Shown here: piece by piece, positions 14,012 through 20,630 of the stretch
How the letters are laid out: each line of letters opens with the position of its first letter
How positions within the stretch are numbered: position 1 is the stretch's first letter
Assembly (NCBI GenBank): GCA_035480695.1
Contig: DATIHM010000026.1
Span: 1 to 23,935, forward strand
Direction of reading: 5' to 3'
Length of the DNA stretch: 23,935 nt
From: DATBED01 sp035480695
Lineage (GTDB): Bacteria; Patescibacteriota; Saccharimonadia; Saccharimonadales; UBA4665
The notes under the pieces: generated by a model
Told to the model about the DNA's origin: nothing
The model's input: the letters and a program-made list of their open reading frames with translations, nothing else
The model's database searches: none
Program-made: the position numbers and the translations under genes

Positions 14012-15079
14012 ATGCCTTTGTATCGCCACAAAAGTTACAGGCGCCGCCGGCGTATTCCGAAATGGGGGTGGGGGGCGCTCGGGCTCGTCGTAGTTGTAGC
14101 TCTGTTGATTGGACTTGGAGCTTACAGCAAGCACATTTATGAGCAGAATCTGTTGGCTGTCAGCGACAGCCAGAAGTCGCAGGTCGTGGAGATCAAATCA
14201 GGTAGTTCTGTCAAAGAAATCGCTGCCCAGCTCGAAGACGACAAGCTAATTCGCAGCGCAGCCGCCTTCGAAGTTTACGTGCGCACCAAAAAAGTCAGTG
14301 CCCAATTGCAGGCTGGCAGTTTTGCCTTTTCCCCTAGCGAAGACGTTGCCACAATTGTGTCAGTCTTAACAAGTGGCCGCACTTCAAACGAGCTAGTCAC
14401 CATTTATCCAGGCAAACGGATTGACCAAGTCAGGAATGAGCTGATTAACTTCGGGTTCCAGCCAAATGATGTCGACCAAGCCCTGAATAATCTGAGCCAA
14501 TATTCGGATTTGCCAGTTATGTCCTATAAGCCGGTGGATATTAACAGCCTGGAGGGCTTACTGTGGCCCGACTCTTGGGACAAGGACGCTGGCTCATCGG
14601 CTTCAGACATTGTCCGGCAATCGCTCGATGAGATGGGCAAGCATCTGACTCCCGATGTGCAGGCGGCATTCGCTGCCGAAGGCTTAACGCCATACCAGGG
14701 CCTAACCTTGACGTCGGTAGTCAGCCAAGAGGTCAATAAGCCAACTGACCAGGCCCAGGCCGCCCAGGTATTTTTGAGCCGTCTTAAGAGTGGTGGCAAG
14801 TTGGGCTCCGATGTGACTGCCCTTTATGGCTCTATAACCGCTACTGGCGTGCCTAATTTGAATTATGATTCGCCATATAATACCTTGATTCACCCTGGTT
14901 TGCCGCCGACCCCCATCAGCACTATAACTGCTTCCGCCTTGACAGCAGTGGAGCATCCCGCCGGCACCAACTGGCTATATTTCGTGACCGGCGACGACGG
15001 CACTACCTATTTCTCGACGACCTATCAGGAACACCAGGCGCAGACCCAGAAGTATTGCCACAAGTTGTGTGGCCAATAG
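14012..15079 (+). CDS. mltG: Endolytic peptidoglycan transglycosylase MltG (YceG)
   Basis: A 355-residue protein with a very basic cytoplasmic N-terminus (residues 1-17) and one membrane helix at about 20-37. A LysM-like section follows (IKSGSSVKEIAAQLEDDKLI, 61-80), then the YceG catalytic domain: LLWPDSWD (183-190), LTLTSVVSQE with the predicted catalytic glutamate E240, GSDVTALYG, and SPYNTLIHPGLPPTPIS. MltG cleaves glycan strands inside the polymer and ends nascent chain growth outside the cell. It sits between ruvX (7-base gap) and a LysM-CHAP hydrolase, making a cell-wall pair. Codon use is somewhat AT-richer in the second half. It ends in QKYCHKLCGQ, with two cysteines that could pair outside the cell. 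Confidence 0.93.
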   Translation: MPLYRHKSYRRRRRIPKWGWGALGLVVVVALLIGLGAYSKHIYEQNLLAVSDSQKSQVVEIKSGSSVKEIAAQLEDDKLIRSAAAFEVYVRTKKVSAQLQAGSFAFSPSEDVATIVSVLTSGRTSNELVTIYPGKRIDQVRNELINFGFQPNDVDQALNNLSQYSDLPVMSYKPVDINSLEGLLWPDSWDKDAGSSASDIVRQSLDEMGKHLTPDVQAAFAAEGLTPYQGLTLTSVVSQEVNKPTDQAQAAQVFLSRLKSGGKLGSDVTALYGSITATGVPNLNYDSPYNTLIHPGLPPTPISTITASALTAVEHPAGTNWLYFVTGDDGTTYFSTTYQEHQAQTQKYCHKLCGQ

Positions 15080-15084
15080 GAATT

Positions 15085-15093
15085 TGCTATACT
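15085..15093 (+). promoter_or_regulatory. Extended -10 promoter of the LysM-CHAP gene
   Basis: TGCTATACT lies just after the mltG stop. Transcription would start near 15100 and give a leader of about 20 nt that contains the ribosome binding site at 15111-15116. Confidence 0.55.
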
Positions 15094-15110
15094 TAAGCGG
15101 TAACTTTTAC

Positions 15111-15116
15111 AGAGGT
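15111..15116 (+). promoter_or_regulatory. Shine-Dalgarno sequence pointing to an ATT start codon
   Basis: AGAGGT ends 5 nt before ATT at 15122-15124, an ideal spacing. No ATG or GTG lies within reach in this reading frame. Confidence 0.5.
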
Positions 15117-15121
15117 AGTTT

Positions 15122-16261
15122 ATTAGTACGACTCCCTTAACGACCGTCAGTGAGCGCCTGAATGCTCCGACTAGCTCGCAAGGCCTGAGCAAAAGGTACC
15201 GACAGTGGCAGTTGAAGCTACGCCGCAAGGCTGTTCGTCGCCGCGTTATACGGTATGGCCTTTTGGCTTCGAATGTCATCGCCTTGGCGGTGATAATTTT
15301 TTTCGTCTTGCAGAACCAGCACGCCCAGAGCGTGACTACGACGGCTGTCTCTAGCGACGCTGCAGTCACGGCGGCCGCCAATCCGCTCGACCAGGTTTCG
15401 TCGGCTGATATCGCGCTTACCGTTGCCCGAATGTCGAGCTTGCCGGAAACGACAGCTATCTCTAACCAGGCGCAATCGGCCGCTGCCGACATCGCCATGA
15501 CCGCCAGCACCAGCGGCGTGGTCAGCAAGCCAGAGGTTGTCGGCACAGTTCTGAAGTCGAACGCTGACATCCAGGATTACACCACCGTGGCCGGTGATAG
15601 CGTTTCAACCCTGGCGGCCAAGTTCGGGGTCACGTCAGACAGCATCCGCTGGTCGAACAACCTGAGCGGCGACGCGCTCAGCCCTGGCCGGAAATTGGCG
15701 ATTCCGCCGGTCAACGGCATCGTCTATACCGTCAAGCCGGGTGACACAGCAGCCACTCTTGCTTCACGCTTCCGCAGTAACAGTGACAAAATCATCGCTT
15801 ATAACGATGCCGAGCTCAAAGGCCTACAGGTCGGCGAACGCATTATCGTACCAGACGGCGTCAACGCCGGACCGACAACCGCCGCCAACATAGCCGGCGT
15901 ATCCGCTAACAGCTTCCCATGGGGGAGCGCCCCGATTTACGGCTACAACGGCTATGACTACGGCTACTGCACCTGGTACGTCGCAACCCAAATCGCTGTC
16001 CCGGCCAACTGGGGCAACGCCAGCACCTGGGCTTACTACGCTTCGATGAGCGGCTGGCATGTCAGCAAGACGCCGACGCCAGGCGCCATCGCCCAAATCG
16101 GCAGCCGGGTTGCCGGTGGCGAAGGCCACGTGGCAGTCGTCGACTCCGTATTACCGGATGGTTCCATACAATATCGCGACATGAACGGCGTAGCCGGCTG
16201 GGGCAGGGTAGGTTACGGAACCGTCCCGGCCAGCCACTTCGACAACTTCATAACCCATTAA
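15122..16261 (+). CDS. Membrane-anchored LysM-CHAP peptidoglycan hydrolase
   Basis: Reading from ATT 15122 gives 379 residues; the first standard start in frame is TTG 15212 (349 residues). I prefer ATT because a Shine-Dalgarno sequence and promoter sit just upstream and the 30 extra residues form an open Ser/Thr-rich N-terminus. Numbered from TTG: basic stretch 3-14, membrane helix about 13-34, linker rich in Ala/Ser/Thr, two LysM modules (about 121-166 and 170-214) that bind glycan, and a CHAP domain (about 245-345) with catalytic C253 in DYGYCTWYV and H306 in EGHVAVVDS. CHAP enzymes cut peptide cross-links or the amide bond of peptidoglycan outside the cell. With mltG it forms a wall-remodelling pair. 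The TAA stop overlaps the obg start. Confidence 0.9.
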   Translation: MSTTPLTTVSERLNAPTSSQGLSKRYRQWQLKLRRKAVRRRVIRYGLLASNVIALAVIIFFVLQNQHAQSVTTTAVSSDAAVTAAANPLDQVSSADIALTVARMSSLPETTAISNQAQSAAADIAMTASTSGVVSKPEVVGTVLKSNADIQDYTTVAGDSVSTLAAKFGVTSDSIRWSNNLSGDALSPGRKLAIPPVNGIVYTVKPGDTAATLASRFRSNSDKIIAYNDAELKGLQVGERIIVPDGVNAGPTTAANIAGVSANSFPWGSAPIYGYNGYDYGYCTWYVATQIAVPANWGNASTWAYYASMSGWHVSKTPTPGAIAQIGSRVAGGEGHVAVVDSVLPDGSIQYRDMNGVAGWGRVGYGTVPASHFDNFITH

Positions 16262-17541
16262 TGAGCTTCGTAGATAAAGTCAGCGTCACTGTCGCAGCTG
16301 GCGCCGGCGGCGATGGCAAGTTGAGTTTTAGGCGGGAAAAGTTTATCACTAAGGGCGGACCGGATGGCGGCGACGGCGGAAACGGCGGCGACATCGTGCT
16401 GCTGGCCAGCAGCAACCAGAATACGCTGGCGGCTTTCCGTTACAAGAAGGAATTGAGGGCCGACTCAGGCCAGGCCGGCGGGCCGCGCCGCAAGCACGGC
16501 CGCAGCGCCAAGAACCTATTGGTGGCCGTTCCGGTCGGCACGATGGCGATTGAGTCAGATGGCACGGTGGTGGCCGATTTGGTGGAAGACGGCCAACAGG
16601 CTGTGGTGGCGAAGGGCGGCCACGGTGGATTCGGCAACGCGCACTTCGTATCTTCGCGCCGGCAAGCCCCGAACTTTGCCGAAAAGGGCGAACCCGGCGA
16701 AGAGCACGAGCTAAGCCTCGAGCTCAAGATGATTGCCGACGTCGGGCTTGTTGGATTGCCTAATGCTGGAAAATCCACCCTGCTCAGCAAACTGAGTAAC
16801 GCCCGGCCCGAAATCGCCGACTACCCGTTTACGACGCTGACGCCGAACCTGGGCGTAGTCGACGTCGATAAAGACACAAGCATATTGTTTGCCGACATTC
16901 CTGGACTGATTGAAGGCGCCGCCGAGGGCAAAGGATTGGGTCACGATTTTTTGCGGCACATCGAGCGCACGGCCGTCATCCTGCACATGGTTGATGCTTA
17001 CAACGAAGACGTCGCCCATGCCTATCAGACGGTGCGCGCCGAACTCGAGGCGTATCAGCCCGAACTTATCAAGCGGCCGGAAATCATAGCCTTGAATAAA
17101 GTAGAAGGCCTCGATAACGAGATTGTAGACGACCTGGTCGCCCAGCTAAAGCGGGTCTCGCATGACGATGCCGCAGTTTTCGCCATCTCAGCCCAGGCCG
17201 GTGATGGATTGCCGCAACTGAAATTCGCCGTCAAAGATGTCGTGCAAGCCGTCCGTGCCCAACCTGCCGATGAGGCAAAAGAAAATGAGATTCCCGTGCT
17301 CACCCTAACCGACAGCTCTGACCAATGGAACGTCAGCAAAGACGGCGATGTATTTGTCGTAACTGGCCAGAAGATTGAGAAATTCGCCCGCCGTACCGAT
17401 TTCGGCAACGAGCAGGCCGTCCAACGCCTGCGCGACATCATGCGCCGCGCCGGCATCTTGCACGAATTACGCCGCCAGGGCATCGAGCCTGGCCAGGCCA
17501 TCCGCATCGCCCAAAACGGGGGCCAGACTTTCAGCTACTGA
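16261..17541 (+). CDS. obg: GTPase Obg (CgtA)
   Basis: A 426-residue protein with the three Obg domains. The glycine-rich Obg fold is at about 1-158 (GGDGKLSFRREKF, GGDGGNGGDIVL). The G domain has G1 GLPNAGKST (165-173), G2 around TT191-192, G3 DIPGLIEGA (212-220), G4 NKVE (279-282) and G5 SAQ (310-312). The C-terminal OCT domain spans about 343-426 (IPVLTLTDSSDQWNV onward). Obg binds the large ribosomal subunit and controls its maturation and growth. G4 is NKVE rather than the usual NKxD. The start ATG overlaps the stop of the CHAP gene (TAATG). Transcription probably reads through from the upstream block. Confidence 0.95.
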   Translation: MSFVDKVSVTVAAGAGGDGKLSFRREKFITKGGPDGGDGGNGGDIVLLASSNQNTLAAFRYKKELRADSGQAGGPRRKHGRSAKNLLVAVPVGTMAIESDGTVVADLVEDGQQAVVAKGGHGGFGNAHFVSSRRQAPNFAEKGEPGEEHELSLELKMIADVGLVGLPNAGKSTLLSKLSNARPEIADYPFTTLTPNLGVVDVDKDTSILFADIPGLIEGAAEGKGLGHDFLRHIERTAVILHMVDAYNEDVAHAYQTVRAELEAYQPELIKRPEIIALNKVEGLDNEIVDDLVAQLKRVSHDDAAVFAISAQAGDGLPQLKFAVKDVVQAVRAQPADEAKENEIPVLTLTDSSDQWNVSKDGDVFVVTGQKIEKFARRTDFGNEQAVQRLRDIMRRAGILHELRRQGIEPGQAIRIAQNGGQTFSY

Positions 17542-17551
17542 CACGATGTTG

Positions 17552-17557
17552 TAAAAT
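17552..17557 (+). promoter_or_regulatory. Candidate -10 box of the 17577 gene
   Basis: TAAAAT gives a predicted leader of about 13 nt with AGGA (17564-17567) 9 nt before the ATG. An alternative -10, TAGGAT at 17563-17568, would give a leaderless message, so the choice is open. Confidence 0.35.
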
Positions 17558-17576
17558 ACATATAGGATTAGCCAAG

Positions 17577-18134
17577 ATGTCTATCACTGAAACTTTCCCA
17601 GCCGAGCCCCAAGCCGGCAAAAGTCACGAAGGATTGCCGGACCCTGTAGTTCTGGATGCCTACAACCGTATTCTTAGCACATATAATCAGGCCGGTATAT
17701 TTAATGCTGAATGGCGCTCAGCTCGTCAGACTGACGGCACAGCAATTTTTAACACCGTAGAAATGATTGATGGTAAAGACCAAAGGGTCCTCCCTGTCGA
17801 AAGCGTATTGATTCAATCTCCGGATTACACAAACACAATTAGCTCGCTTATTAAAATCCGGGAGATTACCGAAAGTGGCCTCAAGGTTACGGAACATAAG
17901 TTGACTTTGGCCAGAAACCTGCCGCTCGACCACCAAAAGAAAGTTGTAAGCACGCAAGGTAAAGCAGTTGCTGAAACTACGCTTACGCTGGAGTTAATCA
18001 AAGATTTAGCCTTTCAAATTGAGGCGCCCACGAAGGCGCCTGTGTCACTCAAGCCCGAGACTAAGCCGCCGCAGAGGCCAAGCATTTGGCAGCGCTTGTC
18101 TGCTCTTGCTCTGCGGTATGCCCACAAATCCTGA
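17577..18134 (+). CDS. Hypothetical protein, 185 aa
   Basis: Not recognised. A soluble protein with a short disordered N-terminus and a probable helix at 22-36 (DPVVLDAYNRILSTYNQAG). A beta-rich middle follows (about 45-125, with alternating hydrophobic residues such as VLPVESVLIQSPDY and ESGLKVTEHKLTLARN), then a helix (AETTLTLELIKDLAFQIE) and a Pro/Lys-rich linker. The C-terminus ends in a basic amphipathic helix (IWQRLSALALRYAHKS) that might touch membrane or nucleic acid. It lies alone between obg and sbcB with its own likely promoter. Its codons are clearly AT-richer than those of both neighbours, in line with other unknown genes in this window. Confidence 0.6.
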   Translation: MSITETFPAEPQAGKSHEGLPDPVVLDAYNRILSTYNQAGIFNAEWRSARQTDGTAIFNTVEMIDGKDQRVLPVESVLIQSPDYTNTISSLIKIREITESGLKVTEHKLTLARNLPLDHQKKVVSTQGKAVAETTLTLELIKDLAFQIEAPTKAPVSLKPETKPPQRPSIWQRLSALALRYAHKS

Positions 18135-18136
18135 CC

Positions 18137-18145
18137 TGTTAAACT
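18137..18145 (+). promoter_or_regulatory. Extended -10 promoter of sbcB (leaderless)
   Basis: TGTTAAACT ends 9 nt before the ATG at 18154. The hexamer TAAACT is an imperfect match (four of six to TATAAT), but the TGn element and spacing agree with the other genes here. Confidence 0.4.
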
Positions 18146-18153
18146 GGTAGTCT

Positions 18154-19608
18154 ATGGCGGCCAGTTTTTTCTTTTATGATTTGGAGACGTCGGGTTTCAG
18201 CCCGCGCACGGCGCGTGTCGTGCAGTTCGCCGGCCAGCGCACCGACATGGACCTCAAGCCTATCGGCGAACCGGTCAATGTGCTAATCAAATTGACCCCG
18301 GACGTTCTGCCTGACCCCGACGCAGTGCTTGTTACCGGTATCACTCCGCAAAAGACGATTGCCGAAGGGCTCACCGAATCCGAGTTTCTTAAGCTTTTCT
18401 ATAAGGAAGTCGTCAGGCCGGACACGATTTTCTTGGGTTATAACAGCGTGCGCTTCGATGACGAATTCATGCGGTTCCTGCTCTACCGCAACTTTTATGA
18501 CGCTTATGAATGGCAGTGGAAAGACGGTTGTTCGCGCTGGGACCTGCTCGACGTGGTGCGCATGACGCGGGCGCTCAGGCCCGACGGCATCGAATGGCCG
18601 TTCTCTCCCGACGGCAAGCCGACCAACCGGCTGGAATTTCTGACGAGCATCAATAAGCTCGAGCATTCCAATGCCCATGATGCCTTGAGCGATGTGTTGG
18701 CGACTATCGACCTTGCCAGGCTTATCAAATCCGAACAGCCTGAGCTGTTCGACTACCAGCTGAAAAACAAGGGCAAAAAAGAAGTCAAAGCGCTGGTCGA
18801 AAAGGGCACGCCTTTCGTTTACACGACCGGGCGCTATTCCAGCCAATGGCTGCACACCAGTGTGGCCGTTCAGCTGGCCAAACACGCCGAGCAAGACGCC
18901 GCCTTGGTTTATGACTTGCGCTTCGACCCAGAGCCATTCCTCGAAATGTCGGTCGACCAACTGATTGAAGCCTGGCGCTACAATCCCGACCTGGAAGTCG
19001 TGCGCCTGCCGGTCAAGACGCTCAAGTACAACCGTTGCCCCGCCGTGGCGCCACTAGGTGTAATTAAAGGTGATGCCACACAGGAAAGGCTGCAGCTGAA
19101 GTTGGAGACAGTGACCGAAAACCTGGCGGTCCTCAAAAAACATCACGCCGTGTTCGCCGACAAAATAGCCGAAGCCGTGGCGCGCATGGACAAAGAACGC
19201 GAGCGCTCCCAGCTGGCCATAGTCGACAACGAGTTGACCGTTGACGAGCGGCTCTATGAGGGCTTCCTTAACAAATCAGATGAATCGACCATGGCTGCGG
19301 TGCGTGCTGCCGAACCTTCAGACCTGCCTGGTCTGGCCGCCAACCTGAAAGATGCACGGCTAAAAAGCCTGCTGCCACTTTATAAGGCACGCAATTATCC
19401 TCAAAGCTTAAGCTCGGAAGAGCGTGTGGTGTGGGATGAGTTTGTCGCCAAGAAACTGTTTGCCGGCGGCCAGGACAGCCGCCTGGCAAAGTACTTCAGT
19501 CGCTTGCAAGAGCTTACCGAGACTAAGCTGACTAGTAACCAGAAATACCTGCTGGAAGAGCTTCGACTCTATGGCGAATCTATTATGCCCGCCGATGCAG
19601 CTGGTTAG
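18154..19608 (+). CDS. sbcB: Exodeoxyribonuclease I
   Basis: A 484-residue protein that aligns by eye with E. coli ExoI along its whole length. The DEDDh exonuclease residues are D9 and E11 (FYDLETSG), D102/D103 in NSVRFDDEF, and H175 and D180 in HSNAHDALSD, matching the H-to-D spacing of ExoI (H181/D186). Blocks such as AVLVTGITPQ, LYRNFYDAYEWQW, SRWDLLDVVR, LFDYQLKNK and YKARNYPQSL are nearly in register with ExoI. ExoI degrades single-stranded DNA 3' to 5' and acts in recombination and mismatch repair. It is best known from gammaproteobacteria, so its presence in a CPR-like genome is of interest. uvrA lies 1 kb downstream beyond a minus-strand pair. Confidence 0.95.
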   Translation: MAASFFFYDLETSGFSPRTARVVQFAGQRTDMDLKPIGEPVNVLIKLTPDVLPDPDAVLVTGITPQKTIAEGLTESEFLKLFYKEVVRPDTIFLGYNSVRFDDEFMRFLLYRNFYDAYEWQWKDGCSRWDLLDVVRMTRALRPDGIEWPFSPDGKPTNRLEFLTSINKLEHSNAHDALSDVLATIDLARLIKSEQPELFDYQLKNKGKKEVKALVEKGTPFVYTTGRYSSQWLHTSVAVQLAKHAEQDAALVYDLRFDPEPFLEMSVDQLIEAWRYNPDLEVVRLPVKTLKYNRCPAVAPLGVIKGDATQERLQLKLETVTENLAVLKKHHAVFADKIAEAVARMDKERERSQLAIVDNELTVDERLYEGFLNKSDESTMAAVRAAEPSDLPGLAANLKDARLKSLLPLYKARNYPQSLSSEERVVWDEFVAKKLFAGGQDSRLAKYFSRLQELTETKLTSNQKYLLEELRLYGESIMPADAAG

Positions 19609-19627
19609 CGTGCAGCGGTACGCGGCT

Positions 19628-19655
19628 GGCGCCAACTGTCACTTCCGCTGGCGCC
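19628..19655. terminator. Possible hairpin between sbcB and the convergent small ORF
   Basis: GGCGCC at 19628-19633 can pair with GGCGCC at 19650-19655 around a 16-nt loop (one further A-T pair inside and a wobble outside). The arms belong to a 9-bp direct repeat GCTGGCGCC (19625-19633 and 19647-19655). There is no T-run on either strand, so it is at most a weak terminator. Confidence 0.25.
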
Positions 19656-19773
19656 GCTCAATCCGGAAGATAGACACGCCTCCCATAAGCAACGTCATAA
19701 TCGCCAGGTAAGCCTGGAAAGAGAGTTGGATATTCGTGCCCGGCAAAAATCCGCCGACCAATAAACTGTACAT
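19639..19773 (-). CDS. Small membrane protein, 44 aa, unannotated-type ORF
   Basis: On the minus strand ATG at 19773 opens a frame to TGA at 19641-19639. The 44-residue product has a hydrophobic first third (MYSLLVGGFLPGTN), a second hydrophobic stretch (AYLAIMTLLMGGVSIF, about 21-36) and a strongly basic tail (RIERRQRK). This is typical of a one-pass membrane microprotein with its tail inside. A consensus promoter lies just upstream (see 19807-19834), which is the best support. The leader of about 27 nt has only a GGGG run 5-9 nt before the ATG as a possible ribosome binding site. The function is unknown. A small non-coding RNA from the same promoter is the main alternative. Confidence 0.5.
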   Translation of the reverse strand: MYSLLVGGFLPGTNIQLSFQAYLAIMTLLMGGVSIFRIERRQRK

Positions 19774-19806
19774 AGGTGCCCCGTTTTTTAGAACGATTTG
19801 ACCAGA

Positions 19807-19834
19807 ATTATACACCTAGTTGCTTACATGTCAA
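19807..19834 (-). promoter_or_regulatory. Consensus promoter of the 44-residue ORF
   Basis: On the minus strand TTGACA (19834 to 19829) and TATAAT (19812 to 19807) both match consensus exactly and are separated by 16 nt. Transcription would start near 19800, about 27 nt before the ATG at 19773. It is the best sigma70 match in the window. Confidence 0.75.
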
Positions 19835-19852
19835 CAAGATTGTATTTAATGC

Positions 19853-20521
19853 TTATGCTTCATGCTCCACATTGGCACCAGCTACGCCGTTTCTTTGACC
19901 GGGTAAATCCACACCTAAAGTAACTTTATCGACTGTCAGGTGCTGGCCAATCTTACGTTTCATTTCTTTTACGGTCGATTCCCTTGCTTGATTAATGACC
20001 GCGAGCCATACGAGCGGTTCAAAATTAGGTTTCAGTTCTAGAGAGTGTGCTGGAAAACGGCCAACTTTTGAGTAGCTGAAGCAGATGTTACCCCTTTGGC
20101 GATTTAGCTGGCGCTTTTGTTTCTGGTTGGTTGATAACGCAAAGGCTAGTGAGTTTTTGCGGCGGATTGCTACCAACCTTTCGAGCTCGATACCATTCAC
20201 AGGCTCAGCTAGTTCGGGAAAATTTTCGGTTATGTATTCGCCGTATTCGGCCGGTGTTTTATGCTTAAGAAGGTACATATTGCGGCGTACTTCACCAGGA
20301 AAAAACAGAGCTAAGCGTGTCCTGTGTCGAAAAGCCTCTTCATCAGTCCTGGCTCCTTGCGGCTTATATAGCCAGATGTCCGAGTTGGGGGATTCCTTCA
20401 CGATTTGGTATAAAGCACTGCAAAGACGAACGAGGCCACTGCCCTCGGCGCTGCGCTCAACGGCCATTTCGCGAAAAAAATTTTCACCTCCGTGGCGCGG
20501 ATTGTGCCCTTCGTATGCCAT
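19853..20521 (-). CDS. Hypothetical protein, 222 aa
   Basis: Not recognised. The start is taken as ATG 20521 because a promoter sits just upstream; a TTG at 20548 would lie upstream of the predicted transcription start. The sequence opens MAYEGHNPRHGGENFFREMAV and contains the helical block GLVRLCSALYQIV (about 29-41), the aromatic SPNSDIWLYKPQG and a basic section (TNQKQKRQLNRQRG, about 131-144). A predicted alternating C-terminal half ends VEHEA. There is no signal peptide or membrane segment. The mix of basic and aromatic residues would suit nucleic-acid contact, but that is speculation. It lies between two DNA-repair genes, is transcribed opposite to both, and has AT-rich codons that suggest an accessory gene. 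Confidence 0.65.
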   Translation of the reverse strand: MAYEGHNPRHGGENFFREMAVERSAEGSGLVRLCSALYQIVKESPNSDIWLYKPQGARTDEEAFRHRTRLALFFPGEVRRNMYLLKHKTPAEYGEYITENFPELAEPVNGIELERLVAIRRKNSLAFALSTNQKQKRQLNRQRGNICFSYSKVGRFPAHSLELKPNFEPLVWLAVINQARESTVKEMKRKIGQHLTVDKVTLGVDLPGQRNGVAGANVEHEA

Positions 20522-20528
20522 GACGGAT

Positions 20529-20556
20529 ACTTTAATATAAAGTGCCAAAAATGCAA
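20529..20556 (-). promoter_or_regulatory. Promoter of the 19853-20521 gene
   Basis: On the minus strand TTGCAT (20556 to 20551) lies 16 nt from TAAAGT (20534 to 20529), which ends 8 nt before the ATG. TATATT (20539 to 20534) is an alternative -10 with a slightly longer leader. Confidence 0.45.
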
Positions 20557-20598
20557 GTAAAGTTGCTTATAGGACTGGAAAAACAGGGAAAGTTTCTG

Positions 20599-20625
20599 TA
20601 TAATTGAGTGCCTTACGAGAGGGAG
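20599..20625 (+). promoter_or_regulatory. uvrA promoter (-10) and Shine-Dalgarno sequence
   Basis: TATAAT at 20599-20604 predicts a start near 20611. The 20-nt leader carries GAGGGAG (20619-20625) with 5 nt to the GTG at 20631. uvrA is therefore one of the few genes here with a leader and ribosome binding site. No SOS-box-like palindrome was recognised. Confidence 0.6.
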
Positions 20626-20630
20626 ATTGA

